A stretch of DNA of 64,000 bases from Protaetiibacter sp. SSC-01 (GCF_014483895.1 NZ_CP059987.1:434001-498000), one strand, 5' to 3'; shown: positions 52,919-62,894, counted from the first letter of the stretch. Made by a program: numbers and translations. Notes: generated by a model from the sequence alone, not told the origin.

Positions 52919-55719
52919 CCGGTTCGTCTCCTGCCCACCCGCCGACCGATCGCGCGCGCTTGCGCGTCGATCTGCTCGGTCGCGTCGTCGTGCGCGTCGG
53001 CGACGACGAGGTCGAGCTCGGCGGTCGCCGTCCGCAAGCTCTCGTCGCGCGCCTCGCCCTCGAGCCCGGCGTGCGCGTGCCGCTCTCCGTGCTCGCCGAG
53101 GACCTCTGGGTCGACCCGCCGCCGAGCGTCGACGTCACGCTGCGGTCGATCGTCTCGCGCTTGCGTCGCGGAGCGCTCGGCCCGTTCCTCGAGGGCGGCC
53201 GGGGCGGCTACGCCCTCGACGTCGACCCGGATGCGGTCGACGTCGTCTCTCTGCGCCTCGCGTTGCGCGACGAGCGCGAGGGCGCGCGTCGCGTCGTGGT
53301 GCTCGAGCGCGTCGCGCAGGCGTTCACGGGTCGACCGCTCGCGGACCTCGGCGATGCGCCGTTCGCGGTGCGTGAGTCGGAGCGGCTCTCGCACGAGCAC
53401 GTCGCGGCGGTCGAGGAGCTCGCCGCGCTGCGCATCGCGAACGGCGAGGCCGAGCTCGCCGTGCGGTCGCTCGCGGACCTCGTGCACCGGCATCCGCTCT
53501 CCGAGCGCCCCGTCGAGGTGCTCGCGCGCACGCTCGCGGAGCTCGGGCGCGACGGCGAGGCGCTCGGCGCGATCGACGACCTCGGTGCTCGGCTCGAGGA
53601 GGAGTTCGGCATCGACCTGCCGCCCGCCCTCGTCGCCCTGCGCACGTCGATCCTGCGTCGCGAGCTCGCGCCCGCATCGACCGCGGCCGAGCCCGAGCGG
53701 CTCGGCGTGCCCCTTCCCATCACGGGCTTCGTGGGGCGGCGGGCGGAGCTCGCGGCCGTCGTCGAGGCGCGCGCCCACTCGCGGCTCGTGACCATCGTGG
53801 GGCCAGGCGGTGTCGGCAAGACCCGCATCGCGATCGAGGCGATCCGCCGGGATCCGGGCGGCGACCGCCGCCAGGTCTTCGTCGACCTCGTGCCCTACCG
53901 CGCTCTGCCCGAGCTGCTCTCGGCGCTCGCGGAGCAGCTCGGCGCCTTGCGGCCCGACCTCGACGCGATCGCCCGCATGCTGCGCGACGGCCCGACGCTC
54001 CTCGTGCTCGACAACGCCGAGCACGTGCGCGACGACGCGGCCGCTCTCGCGATGGGCCTGCTCGCGCGCTGCGACGGGCTCGCGGTGCTCGTGACGAGCC
54101 GCGACCCGTTGCGCGTACCGGGCGAGCGCCGTGTCAAGGTCGAGCCCATGCTCGGTGACGAGCTCGCGGATGCCGTCGAGCTGCTCGCGGCGCGCGCGGC
54201 CGACATCGAGCCCGGCTTCCGTCTCGACTCCACGACCGAGCCGCTCGTGCGCGCTCTCGCCTCGTCGCTCGACGGCATCCCGCTCGCCCTCGAGCTCGCC
54301 GCCGCCCGCCTTCCGTCGCGATCGCTCGCGGAGCTCTCCGACGACATCCGCCGTCGCGGGATCGTCGGCGGCCCGTCGAGCACGGAACGCCATGCGAGCG
54401 TGACGGCGATGATCGAGTGGAGCACCGACCTGCTCTCGCCCGAGCAGGGGGAGCTGCTCGGGCAGCTCGGCGGCTTCGCGGGCGCGTTCTCGCGCGACGC
54501 CGCCGTCGCGATCTGCGACGTGCCGGGCGCCGAGGTCGACGAGCTGCTGCACGACCTCGTGGAGCGCTCGCTCGTGTCGACCTCGCGCGCCGTCGACGGC
54601 TCGACCTCCTACCGCCTGCTCATCGCCGTGCGTGAGATCGTGCGCGATCGCTACGTGGGCGACCGCGCGCTCTGGCGCGAGCGGCACCGCCGCTGGCACG
54701 CCGACCTCGTCGACGAGGCGCGGCCGCGGCTCTACACGAGCGAGGAGGGTGTCGCGACGGCCGTGCTCGAGCGGTCGGCGCACGATCTCGCGGCGGCCCT
54801 CGCGGATGCCGCCGCGGCGGGGGATCGGGAGTCGGCGCTGCGTATCGTGGGCGGCATGGCGCGCGTCTGGTATCGGCGCTCGGCGCTCGTCGACGGCGTC
54901 GCGCGCATCGAGGAGGCTCTCGCGATCCCCGGCGAGGCGCCCGCCATCCTCGAGGCGCGCGCCCACCTGGGGCTCGGCCTCATGCGGTTCTTCATGCGCG
55001 ACCCGGGCGAGGCGTCGCGTGCGATCGACACCGCGATCGCGGCGGCCCGCGAGGCGGGCGACTCCTCGATCCTCGCGATCGCCCTCGGCTATCGCGCCTA
55101 CTACGAGGCGTCGATCGGCTCGATCGATGCCGCACGCACGTCGATCGGCGAGGCGATGGGCGCGCACGGCGCGAGCCTCGCCGCGACCGCGACCGTCGCC
55201 ATGATCGCGGCGGATCTGCAACGTTTCGGGGGCGCCCCCGCCGCCGCCCTGCAGGGACTCGAGCGCGCGCTCGAGCTCGCGCGGCGAGCGGGAGAGGAGT
55301 GGGTGCAGACCCTCACCACCCACCTCATCGCGAAGGTGCTCATCGGCGCGGGGCGCGCGCAGGAGGCGATCGACCTGCTCGCGCCCGTCATCCGCCGCAC
55401 GTGGGAGACGGGCCGGCCCACCCACACGATCGCGGGCGTCTTCCTCGTCGCGGCGGCGTGCGCTTCGCTCGAGCGTCACGCGGAGGGCGCCCGCCTGCTC
55501 GCGGCGACCGACGCGAACGCGCGCCGCTACTCGTGGGATCCCGATGCGAACGATCCAGACGGCAATCGCGTGCATCGCGAGCGCTTGCGGTCGGCGCTTA
55601 CGACGTCCCGATGGGAGGCGGCGCGCGCGTCCGGCGCGGCGCTCGGACTCGGCGACGCGGTGGCCGCGTGCGTCGAGCTCGCATCCGCGCCGGCGCGCAT
55701 CCGAGGCGTCGCGCGCTGA
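52915..55719 (+). CDS. AfsR/SARP-like transcriptional regulator with STAND ATPase
   Basis: 934 aa. N-terminal OmpR-type winged helix (about 15-95, LRVDLLGRVVVRVGDDEVELGGRRPQALVARLAL), BTAD helices (about 100-245), a STAND/NB-ARC ATPase (about 265-530) with P-loop GPGGVGKTR and Walker B TLLVLDNAEHV, then TPR-like helices to the end. This matches AfsR-type pleiotropic regulators of actinobacteria, activated by a signal through the ATPase/TPR part. The adjacent same-strand gene is the third LAxTG surface protein, 69 nt downstream, so that gene is a candidate target. A self-controlling operator is possible at 52878-52918. Confidence 0.9.
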   Translation: MTGSSPAHPPTDRARLRVDLLGRVVVRVGDDEVELGGRRPQALVARLALEPGVRVPLSVLAEDLWVDPPPSVDVTLRSIVSRLRRGALGPFLEGGRGGYALDVDPDAVDVVSLRLALRDEREGARRVVVLERVAQAFTGRPLADLGDAPFAVRESERLSHEHVAAVEELAALRIANGEAELAVRSLADLVHRHPLSERPVEVLARTLAELGRDGEALGAIDDLGARLEEEFGIDLPPALVALRTSILRRELAPASTAAEPERLGVPLPITGFVGRRAELAAVVEARAHSRLVTIVGPGGVGKTRIAIEAIRRDPGGDRRQVFVDLVPYRALPELLSALAEQLGALRPDLDAIARMLRDGPTLLVLDNAEHVRDDAAALAMGLLARCDGLAVLVTSRDPLRVPGERRVKVEPMLGDELADAVELLAARAADIEPGFRLDSTTEPLVRALASSLDGIPLALELAAARLPSRSLAELSDDIRRRGIVGGPSSTERHASVTAMIEWSTDLLSPEQGELLGQLGGFAGAFSRDAAVAICDVPGAEVDELLHDLVERSLVSTSRAVDGSTSYRLLIAVREIVRDRYVGDRALWRERHRRWHADLVDEARPRLYTSEEGVATAVLERSAHDLAAALADAAAAGDRESALRIVGGMARVWYRRSALVDGVARIEEALAIPGEAPAILEARAHLGLGLMRFFMRDPGEASRAIDTAIAAAREAGDSSILAIALGYRAYYEASIGSIDAARTSIGEAMGAHGASLAATATVAMIAADLQRFGGAPAAALQGLERALELARRAGEEWVQTLTTHLIAKVLIGAGRAQEAIDLLAPVIRRTWETGRPTHTIAGVFLVAAACASLERHAEGARLLAATDANARRYSWDPDANDPDGNRVHRERLRSALTTSRWEAARASGAALGLGDAVAACVELASAPARIRGVAR

Positions 55720-55788
55720 ACGTTGCAGGGACGTTGTCGCCCGTCGTCGACCCCCGTCAGGGGGTGAGTGCTGCTCGACGATTACGGG

Positions 55789-57885
55789 ATGACTACCACG
55801 ACCCCGCACGCGAAAGCGCGGTGGACGGCGGCGCTGCTCGCCACCACGACCGTCTTCGCCCTGACTCTCAGCGGCTGCACCGTCGCCGCTGTCGCCGCCG
55901 ATCCCCTGGACGCGAACGCGGCCGCCGACGCACCCGCGCTCGAGCTCGCTCCCGCCGAGGAGGTGCAGGCGGCTTCGACGATCGACGTCGCCGAGGCGCC
56001 CACCGCGACCCCTGCGCTCGAGGAGCCCGCGGCCGAGCCCGCGCCCGAGCCCGCGCCCCAGGAGCGCCGCGAGGAGCAGCTCGTGCCGACGGCCGCGTCG
56101 ACGAACGACCCGGACCCTCAGAACCCGCTCACGCTGACGTTCAGCCTTCCCGAGGCGAACGTGCATGGCTGGTACGTCGAGGACCTCGTCGCGAGCGTGC
56201 GCGTGACCTCGAGCATCAGCTCGAACCCCCTCGTCGAGTGGACGACGACCGGCGCGCAGAGCGGTTCCGGCCAGTCGCTCGGCTCGGCGAGCATCCCGAT
56301 CACGTCGGGCGGCGAGACCGTTCTGACCGTCACCGCCGTCGACGAGGAGGGCAACTCCGTCGGCCCCGTCACGCGCCGTATCAAGCTCGACAAGACGAAC
56401 CCCGTCAACACTCTCCTCTCGCCGACGCGACCCGTGTACCGCCTCGGCGACTCGGTCACCCTCCAGTACACGTGCGACGACCCCGAGTCGGGCGTGAACG
56501 CGTGCGGGGCGACCATCATCAACAACACGACCCGCCCGAACGGCTACGTCCAGGTGCTCGACCAGCTCGGCACCTTCGAGGCGCGTGCCCACGGGTCGAA
56601 CGAGGCCGGCCTCTTCGCGGCCGACTCGCACACGTTCCGCGTCATCGACGACGAGTCGGCGGCGCCCACCGTCGCGATCGACGCGCCCGGCGCGAGCAAC
56701 GGCTGGTGGCGCGGCCCCGCCACCGTGGTGCTCACCGCGGATGACGGCGACGGCGCGGGCGTGCGGCGCGTCGAGTACCGCACCTTCGACGACGGCGTGC
56801 CCGGTCCGTGGCTGGGGGTCGACGGCGAGGCCGCGACCTTCACGACCGCGGGCGAGGGAGACAACCGCTACCAGGTGCGCGCGATCGACTGGTTCGACAA
56901 CGTGGGCACCGCCCAGACCGTCTCGTTCCCGACCGACGCGACCGCGCCGTCCGTCTCGGTGAACCTGCCCGAGGACGGCATCACCGTCGAGCCCGGCGCC
57001 GAGCTCGTGCTCGACTACAGCTGCACGGATGCCGCGAGCGGCATCGAGGCGTGCGAGGCGCCCGTCGCCGACGGCGAGGCTCTCGACACCGACGAGCTCG
57101 GCACCTTCGAGGTGGTCGTGCGCGCCGTCGACGCCGCGGGCAACGTGACGCGCGTCGTGCGCAGCTACACGGTCGCCGAGGCGGATGCCGCCGGTCCCGC
57201 GATCGACTTCTCGGCCCCGGCGGCCGAGGCCTCGGGCTGGTACTTCTCCGGCCCCTCCGTCACCGTCACGGCGACCGACGCGTCCGCGATCGAGATCATC
57301 GAGTGGGAGATCCTCACGGCGGACGGCTCGCTGTACACCGAGGGGTCCCGTAGCGGGGTCGACGAGCTCGTCGTCGCCGGCACGGACTTCCCCGACGGCG
57401 TGACGACCCTCCGCGTCCGAGCGGTCGACGCGCTCGGAAACGAGACGATCGCCGAGTTCACCGTGCGGGTCGATGTCGACGCTCCCGCCGTGCGGGTCGT
57501 CTCGCCCGCCGAGCTCGACGAGGTCGAGCAGGGCTCGGTCGTGTCGTTCGTCTTCGAGTGCGAAGACGACGTGTCGGGCGTCGAGACGTGCGAGAGCTCG
57601 GTCGGCGACGTGCTGCCCACCGGCACGCTCGGAGAGCAGCTCGTGACGATCACGGCGACGGATGTCGCCGGACAGAGCACGACCGTCGAGATCGCCTACA
57701 CGGTCGTCCCCGCGGCCGACCCGGCTCCGGGCGGCGGCGCGACCGGCGGCGGCGCGACCGCGGCCCCCGTGCTCGCGTCCACCGGTGGCGACACCGTGTG
57801 GCTCACCCTGCTCGTCGCGCTCGGCCTTCTCGTGGTGGGCGGAGTCGCGGCCGGCTCGGTGTCGACAGCCCGCCGCGAGCGGTAG
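55789..57885 (+). CDS. LASTG-type surface protein with six Ig-like modules, paralogue 3
   Basis: 698 aa from ATG 55789; an in-frame GTG at 55768 would add LLDDYG and spoil the positive n-region. The signal sequence is ambiguous: ALTLSGC (Cys25) is a lipobox, but AAVAAD a few residues on is a signal peptidase I-like site. An acidic Pro/Ala linker (to about 105) is followed by six modules of 80-100 aa starting near 109, 203, 291, 384, 467 and 564. Cys pairs recur (YTCDDPESGVNAC; YSCTDAASGIEAC; FECEDDVSGVETC). LASTG at 662-666, hydrophobic helix, ARRER tail. Related to the genes at 15963 and 18322, but without their N-terminal domain and shared promoter motif. Confidence 0.82.
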   Translation: MTTTTPHAKARWTAALLATTTVFALTLSGCTVAAVAADPLDANAAADAPALELAPAEEVQAASTIDVAEAPTATPALEEPAAEPAPEPAPQERREEQLVPTAASTNDPDPQNPLTLTFSLPEANVHGWYVEDLVASVRVTSSISSNPLVEWTTTGAQSGSGQSLGSASIPITSGGETVLTVTAVDEEGNSVGPVTRRIKLDKTNPVNTLLSPTRPVYRLGDSVTLQYTCDDPESGVNACGATIINNTTRPNGYVQVLDQLGTFEARAHGSNEAGLFAADSHTFRVIDDESAAPTVAIDAPGASNGWWRGPATVVLTADDGDGAGVRRVEYRTFDDGVPGPWLGVDGEAATFTTAGEGDNRYQVRAIDWFDNVGTAQTVSFPTDATAPSVSVNLPEDGITVEPGAELVLDYSCTDAASGIEACEAPVADGEALDTDELGTFEVVVRAVDAAGNVTRVVRSYTVAEADAAGPAIDFSAPAAEASGWYFSGPSVTVTATDASAIEIIEWEILTADGSLYTEGSRSGVDELVVAGTDFPDGVTTLRVRAVDALGNETIAEFTVRVDVDAPAVRVVSPAELDEVEQGSVVSFVFECEDDVSGVETCESSVGDVLPTGTLGEQLVTITATDVAGQSTTVEIAYTVVPAADPAPGGGATGGGATAAPVLASTGGDTVWLTLLVALGLLVVGGVAAGSVSTARRER

Positions 57886-57897
57886 CGGACCCGGCTC

Positions 57898-57913
57898 CGA
57901 GCCTGCGGGCTCG
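57898..57913. terminator. Short hairpin between convergent genes
   Basis: CGAGCC-TGCG-GGCTCG between the stops at 57885 and 57964. Confidence 0.4.
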
Positions 57914-57963
57914 CGCATCCTCACGGGTGCGCGGGCCCGCATCGACGTGCGCGTCGCGCGCGC

Positions 57964-58440
57964 TCAGCCCAGGGCGTTGACGATGATGACGAGCACGATC
58001 ACGACGGCCGCCACGCCACCCGCCGCGACGCCCAGCATCGTGTAGAGCTTCTTGCGGTCGAGCGTCTCGCGGAAGCCGAGACCGCCGGCCTCACGCCGCA
58101 CGAGACGACGGATGGGCTCGGCGCTCACGCGCAGGTCGACCTCGTCGCGCATGCTCTGCTTCGGTCCGCCGGGCGCGTTCTGAACGAAGTGCGGAGCGTC
58201 GTCGCCACCCCACTCGATGCGACGCGGGATCTCGACGATCGTGAACTTCGAGTCGATCTCGTCGGTCACGATCTGGAAGCTCGAGGTCTCGGCGAGGTTC
58301 GTCTGCGCGATGATCGGCCACCACTGCGGGTTCGCGAGGTCGAGGTCGATCGTGAAGCCCTTGGCGGTGCGCGAGAAGACGAAGGCCGTGCCGCGCATGT
58401 GCCTCTGCATCATCGCCATGAGGTCGTCGGTTCGGGTCAT
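57964..58440 (-). CDS. C-terminally membrane-anchored protein, unknown function
   Basis: 158 aa. Residues 1 to about 128 are soluble with a beta-rich pattern (RGTAFVFSRTAKGFTIDLDLANPQWWPII; TSSFQIVTDEIDSKFTIVEIPRRIEWG), then a single C-terminal TM helix (about 133-156, YTMLGVAAGGVAAVVIVLVIIVNA). There is no signal peptide, so it is probably tail-anchored with the domain in the cytoplasm. No family is recognised. It has a leaderless-type promoter and converges with the LASTG gene. Confidence 0.75.
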   Translation of the reverse strand: MTRTDDLMAMMQRHMRGTAFVFSRTAKGFTIDLDLANPQWWPIIAQTNLAETSSFQIVTDEIDSKFTIVEIPRRIEWGGDDAPHFVQNAPGGPKQSMRDEVDLRVSAEPIRRLVRREAGGLGFRETLDRKKLYTMLGVAAGGVAAVVIVLVIIVNALG

Positions 58441-58454
58441 GGCAAGTGAGGCTA
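58441..58454 (-). promoter_or_regulatory. Leaderless-type promoter (reverse)
   Basis: Reverse-strand TAGCCT (58454-58449) ends 8 nt before the ATG at 58440. Confidence 0.45.
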
Positions 58455-58501
58455 CCTGCCGCGCGGCTCGTGCGAACGCGCCAGTTCGGGGGATGCCGCG
58501 G

Positions 58502-58831
58502 TCAGCCCGGTTCCACGTCGGGCCACCAGCGGGCGGCCGCGAGATCGACGCGGTACACGGCGCGATCTCGCGACCAGAGGAGGGGCGTGCCCTCGGCGCG
58601 GTAGTGCTGCAGCGCCTCGCGCTCGTGGTCGAGGGGCGGGTGGCCGCTCGCTCGGATGACGCGCCACCACGGCGCGTCGGCGCCGTAGTACGCCATCACC
58701 TGGCCGACGCCGCGTGCGGCCCGCGAGCCGATCGCGGCGGCCACGTCACCGTACGCCATCGCCCGCCCCTCGGGGATCCGGGCGACCACGTCGAGGACCG
58801 CGCCCACGAAGTCCTCGGGCGGGAGCCGCAT
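58502..58831 (-). CDS. Alkyltransferase-like protein (ATL, MGMT family)
   Basis: 109 aa, the size of the MGMT DNA-binding domain alone. The helix-turn-helix and Arg finger are in YGDVAAAIGSRAARGVGQVM. The alkyl-acceptor motif P-C-H-R-V is P54-W-W-R-V58, so the Cys is Trp: the diagnostic change of ATL proteins, which bind O6-alkylguanine and hand it to nucleotide excision repair without transferring the alkyl group. The longer open frame upstream belongs to the neighbouring gene's region; ATG 58831 lies 13 nt after the acetyltransferase stop, suggesting coupling. Confidence 0.9.
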   Translation of the reverse strand: MRLPPEDFVGAVLDVVARIPEGRAMAYGDVAAAIGSRAARGVGQVMAYYGADAPWWRVIRASGHPPLDHEREALQHYRAEGTPLLWSRDRAVYRVDLAAARWWPDVEPG

Positions 58832-58844
58832 CCGCTGCCCGCGG

Positions 58845-59297
58845 TCAGAGGGTGAGCGCGCCGAGCTTCTCGCCGTAGGGCGTCTCGCCCACGACCTCGA
58901 AGCCCACGGCCTTGAAGAACGCCTCGGGCCCGGCCTCGCCGGGAGCCCACACGACCGTGATGCGGTCGAAGCCGCGGCGACGCGCCTCGTCGGCGAGCGC
59001 CTGCACGGCGAAGCGGCCGACGCCCGAACCCTGCGCATCCGCCTCGACGTGGATGCGCCACAGCGCGGCCTTGAGGAAGTCCTCGGGGGCGTCGGGGTCG
59101 AAGGTGCCCATGACGTAGCCGACGAGCTGATCGCCGTCCATGACGACGCGGGGCCACGAGCCTGCGGGGTCGAGGTCCTGCTCGACGTGCACGTAGGTCT
59201 CCGGCGCGATGAACGCCTCCTGCCCCGGCTTGAGGGCGAGGTTGCGGGCCGCGACGATGGTCTGCGCCGTCAGCTCTTCCAGTCTCAGGTCGGCCAT
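58845..59297 (-). CDS. GNAT-family N-acetyltransferase
   Basis: 150 aa. The GNAT fold is shown by QLVGYVMGTFD (beta 4), LWRIHVEADAQGSGVGRFAVQAL (motif A, with the acetyl-CoA pyrophosphate loop Q/R-G-x-G-x-G/A as QGSGVG) and ITVVWAPGEAGPEAFFKAVGFEVVGE (motif B). Overall similar to spermine/spermidine acetyltransferase-like proteins, but the substrate is not certain. A leaderless-type promoter precedes ATG 59297. Divergent from icd, sharing an intergenic region that contains the 26-bp palindrome. Confidence 0.88.
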   Translation of the reverse strand: MADLRLEELTAQTIVAARNLALKPGQEAFIAPETYVHVEQDLDPAGSWPRVVMDGDQLVGYVMGTFDPDAPEDFLKAALWRIHVEADAQGSGVGRFAVQALADEARRRGFDRITVVWAPGEAGPEAFFKAVGFEVVGETPYGEKLGALTL

Positions 59298-59309
59298 TCA
59301 GACAGGCTA
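59298..59309 (-). promoter_or_regulatory. Leaderless-type promoter of acetyltransferase gene (reverse)
   Basis: Reverse-strand TAGCCT (59309-59304) ends 6 nt before the ATG at 59297. Confidence 0.5.
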
Positions 59310-59330
59310 ACCCGCCCGGGCGTCGAGCGG

Positions 59331-59356
59331 CAGATATCTCGATGTCGAGATATCTG
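59331..59356. promoter_or_regulatory. 26-bp palindromic operator upstream of icd
   Basis: CAGATATCTCGA, TG spacer, then the exact complement: 12-bp arms without mismatch. The core TATCTCGA-NN-TCGAGATA is also found twice in the sucC leader (32466-32499). It overlaps the -35 zone of icd (-10 TAGGCT at 59367-59372) and that of the divergent acetyltransferase gene. MarR-type dimers are the likely class of binder. Confidence 0.8.
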
Positions 59357-59366
59357 AGAAGAGAGG

Positions 59367-59396
59367 TAGGCTTGACGGCGGTTTGCACGCGAAAGG
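59367..59396 (+). promoter_or_regulatory. icd -10 box and ribosome binding site
   Basis: TAGGCT (59367-59372) and AAAGGA (59392-59397 region). The AAAGGA sequence lies 7-8 nt before GTG 59404 and decides this start over the upstream in-frame candidate at 59383. Confidence 0.5.
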
Positions 59397-59403
59397 ACAA
59401 CAC

Positions 59404-60621
59404 GTGGTCGAGAAGATCAAGGTCGAGGGAACGGTCGTCGAGCTCGACGGCGACGAGATGACGCGCATCATCTGGCAGTTCATCAAGGACCGCCTCATCC
59501 ACCCCTACCTCGACGTCACGCTCGAGTACTACGACCTCGGCATCGAGAACCGCGACGCGACCGACGACCAGGTCACGATCGACGCGGCCCACGCCATCCA
59601 GAAGCACGGTGTGGGTGTCAAGTGCGCCACGATCACGCCCGACGAGGCGCGCGTCGAGGAGTTCGGCCTCAAGAAGATGTGGAAGTCGCCCAACGGCACC
59701 ATCCGCAACATCCTCGGCGGCGTCATCTTCCGCGAGCCGATCATCATCTCCAACATCCCGCGCCTCGTGCCCGGCTGGAACAAGCCGATCATCATCGGCC
59801 GCCACGCCTTCGGCGACCAGTACCGCGCCACCGACTTCACGTTCCAGGGCAAGGGCACGCTGACCGTCGAGTTCACCCCGGAAGACGGCAGCGAGCCGCT
59901 CAAGTTCGAGGTGTTCCAGGCGCCCGGCAACGGCATCGCGCAGGTGCAGTACAACCTCGACGAGTCGATCCGCGACTTCGCGCGCGCCTCGCTCAACTAC
60001 GGTCTCGCCCGCAACTACCCCGTGTACCTCTCGACGAAGAACACGATCCTCAAGGCGTACGACGGCCGCTTCAAGGACATCTTCCAGGAGATCTTCGACA
60101 CCGAGTTCAAGGAGCAGTTCGACGCCGCGGGCCTCACCTACGAGCACCGCCTCATCGACGACATGGTCGCCTCGGCCATGAAGTGGGAGGGCGGCTACGT
60201 CTGGGCCTGCAAGAACTACGACGGCGACGTGCAGTCCGACACCGTGGCCCAGGGCTTCGGCTCGCTCGGCCTCATGACCTCCGTGCTCGCGACGCCCGAC
60301 GGGAAGATCGTCGAGGCCGAGGCGGCGCACGGCACCGTCACGCGCCACTACCGTCAGCACCAGGCGGGCAAGCCCACCTCCACCAACCCGATCGCCTCGA
60401 TCTTCGCGTGGACCCGTGGCCTCATGCACCGCGGCAAGCTCGACGGCAACCAGGCGCTCATCGACTTCGCCGAGACCCTCGAAGACGTCGTCATCAAGAC
60501 CGTCGAGTCGGGCAAGATGACGAAGGATCTCGCGCTCCTCGTGGGCCCCGACCAGGACTGGCAGACGACCGAGGAGTTCCTCGCGACGCTCGACGAGAAC
60601 CTCAAGGCGCGCCTGGGCTGA
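59404..60621 (+). CDS. icd: NADP-dependent isocitrate dehydrogenase (dimeric type II)
   Basis: 405 aa, full length, from GTG 59404 ([23 protein letters not shown]). Family landmarks: [13 protein letters not shown] with the substrate-binding Ser and Asn, [27 protein letters not shown], the Lys/Tyr pair of the active site, [27 protein letters not shown] with metal-binding Asp residues, and [31 protein letters not shown] for NADP. It oxidises isocitrate to 2-oxoglutarate. The perfect palindrome at its promoter, shared with sucC, indicates common control of TCA genes. Confidence 0.97.
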   Translation: MVEKIKVEGTVVELDGDEMTRIIWQFIKDRLIHPYLDVTLEYYDLGIENRDATDDQVTIDAAHAIQKHGVGVKCATITPDEARVEEFGLKKMWKSPNGTIRNILGGVIFREPIIISNIPRLVPGWNKPIIIGRHAFGDQYRATDFTFQGKGTLTVEFTPEDGSEPLKFEVFQAPGNGIAQVQYNLDESIRDFARASLNYGLARNYPVYLSTKNTILKAYDGRFKDIFQEIFDTEFKEQFDAAGLTYEHRLIDDMVASAMKWEGGYVWACKNYDGDVQSDTVAQGFGSLGLMTSVLATPDGKIVEAEAAHGTVTRHYRQHQAGKPTSTNPIASIFAWTRGLMHRGKLDGNQALIDFAETLEDVVIKTVESGKMTKDLALLVGPDQDWQTTEEFLATLDENLKARLG

Positions 60622-60700
60622 CGCAGCCCGTCGGCCACCGGCTGCTGCGGCGTCGCCCCTGACGGGACGGAAGACCCGGTCGGTCGTGCCCCCTCGCGCG

Positions 60701-61692
<992 letters not shown>

Positions 61693-61693
<1 letters not shown>

Positions 61694-61750
61694 TTCCCGT
61701 TCCGCGTGTTTGTTCCCGAAGGAACGGGTGCGAACACGCGGAACGGGAAC
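61693..61750. repeat. Palindromic repeat P1 (GTTCCCGTTCCGCGTG family)
   Basis: Perfect 18-bp outer arms (61693-61710 and 61733-61750) enclosing an inner hairpin GTTCC-CGAA-GGAAC, giving a stem with a second hairpin in its loop. P2 at 62372-62429 differs at one base. It lies between convergent mdh and the YdeI-like gene. Confidence 0.85.
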
Positions 61751-61752
61751 AA

Positions 61753-62325
61753 TCAGTAGAGCTTCTCGCCGCGCTCGAGCATCTCGAGGAACTGGCGGGC
61801 GCGACGCTCGCGCGTCTCGGGCTTCACGGCCTGCTGGATGCGGAAGATGAACGCCCAGCGGTTCTGCGCGTTGAGGGCGGCGAAGTTCGCGGATGCCGTG
61901 GGGCTCGCATCGAGCAGCACCTGCAGCTCGGGTGGCACGGGCGCGTCCTTCTGGCGGTAGGCGGCATCCCAGCGACCGTCTGCCTTCGCGCGGTCGATCT
62001 CCGCCTGACCGGTGGGCCGCATCCGCCCCTCCGCGATCAGGCGCTCGACGTGCTCGCGGTTGATCTGCGACCACGGGCTGCGCGGGCGACGCGGCGTGTA
62101 GGCCTGCAGGCTGAAGTTCTCGTCGAACGCGCCCGCCTGTCCGTCGATCCAGCCGAAGCAGAGGGCGACGTCGAGAGCCTCCTGCCGCGTGATACCGGGA
62201 AGCGTCGACTTCGCCTTCACGATCTTCACGCGCACGCCGTCGGCGGGCGGGTCGTTCTCGAGGAACGCCTCCCACTCGCGCCAGTCGGTGAACGGCAGGA
62301 TCGGCTTCTCGGCGAACGACGACAT
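61753..62325 (-). CDS. YdeI/OmpD-associated family protein
   Basis: 190 aa. The pattern LPFTDWREWEAFLENDPPADGVRVKIVKAKSTLPGITRQEALDVALCFGWIDGQ (about 10-63), then YTPRRPRSPWSQINREHVERLI, matches the YdeI/bacteriocin-protection-like family. The exact biochemical function of the family is unclear. No membrane segment or signal peptide is present. The gene is exactly bracketed by the near-identical palindromic repeats P1 and P2, which is unusual and could indicate movement as a unit or simply repeat use as terminators. It has a leaderless-type promoter. Confidence 0.85.
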   Translation of the reverse strand: MSSFAEKPILPFTDWREWEAFLENDPPADGVRVKIVKAKSTLPGITRQEALDVALCFGWIDGQAGAFDENFSLQAYTPRRPRSPWSQINREHVERLIAEGRMRPTGQAEIDRAKADGRWDAAYRQKDAPVPPELQVLLDASPTASANFAALNAQNRWAFIFRIQQAVKPETRERRARQFLEMLERGEKLY

Positions 62326-62337
62326 GCCGACACGATA
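62326..62337 (-). promoter_or_regulatory. Leaderless-type promoter (reverse)
   Basis: Reverse-strand TATCGT (62337-62332) ends 6 nt before the ATG at 62325. Confidence 0.5.
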
Positions 62338-62340
62338 CGG

Positions 62341-62365
62341 GCCCCGGACGACGTGCGTCCGGGGC
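62341..62365 (-). terminator. Terminator downstream of hsp20
   Basis: GCCCCGGACG-ACGTG-CGTCCGGGGC, perfect 10-bp stem, between the hsp20 stop (reverse strand) and the promoter of the next gene. Confidence 0.65.
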
Positions 62366-62371
62366 CCGATT

Positions 62372-62429
62372 GTTCCCGTTCCGCGTGATTGTTCCCGAAG
62401 GAACGGGTGCGAACACGCGGAACGGGAAC
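62372..62429. repeat. Palindromic repeat P2
   Basis: 57 of 58 bases identical to P1 (61693-61750); one T-to-A change breaks one outer pair. Located just after the hsp20 stop. Confidence 0.85.
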
Positions 62430-62436
62430 TATGGCG

Positions 62437-62874
62437 TCAGGATTCGACGGCCGCGGCCTCCACCTGCGCGGGCGAGCCGGCGGCCTGCACCGCGATCTTG
62501 CGGGGCTTCGCGGCCTCGCTCACGGGGATCACGATGCTCAGCACGCCGTTCTCGTAGCTCGCCGAGATGCCCGCGGTGTCGACGCCCTGGCCGAGGTTGA
62601 GCTGGCGCAGGAACGTGCCGCTCGAGCGCTCGCGTGCGATCCACGTGACGCCCTCAGCGCTGCGCGCGGTGCGCTCGGCGCGGATCGTGAGCACCTGGCC
62701 GTCCACGTCGATGTCGACGCTGCCCGGGTCGATGCCCGGGAGGTCGGCGTTGAGCACGTAGTGGTCGCCGTCGCGGTAGAGGTCCATCGGCATGAACCGC
62801 GGACCCTGGCGGTTGTCGAGGAGCTGGCCGGCGACGCGGTCGAGCTCGCGGAACGGGTCGAAGAACATGGTCAT
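62437..62874 (-). CDS. Small heat-shock protein, Hsp20/alpha-crystallin family
   Basis: 145 aa. N-terminal segment FFDPFRELDRVAGQLLDN, alpha-crystallin domain about 27-125 (MDLYRDGDHYVLNADLPGIDPGSVDIDVDGQVLTIRAER, then the conserved A-x-x-x-n-G-V-L motif ASYENGVLSIVIPV), and a short Ala/Val-rich tail. A holdase chaperone that binds unfolded proteins. The reverse-strand start has a strong CAGGAGG Shine-Dalgarno sequence. Control is visible: a CIRCE element (HrcA) and a HAIR-like element (HspR) lie between 62895 and 62957. Confidence 0.94.
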   Translation of the reverse strand: MTMFFDPFRELDRVAGQLLDNRQGPRFMPMDLYRDGDHYVLNADLPGIDPGSVDIDVDGQVLTIRAERTARSAEGVTWIARERSSGTFLRQLNLGQGVDTAGISASYENGVLSIVIPVSEAAKPRKIAVQAAGSPAQVEAAAVES

Positions 62875-62894
62875 CGGTACCTCCTGGATACGGA

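Noticed and set aside
52900-57942. A very long open frame on the minus strand, opposite the AfsR-like and LASTG genes.
   Set aside because: It is composed mostly of Arg, Asp, Glu, Gly and His, has no motif, and mirrors genes with clear domains. High GC content leaves few stops in the antisense frames.
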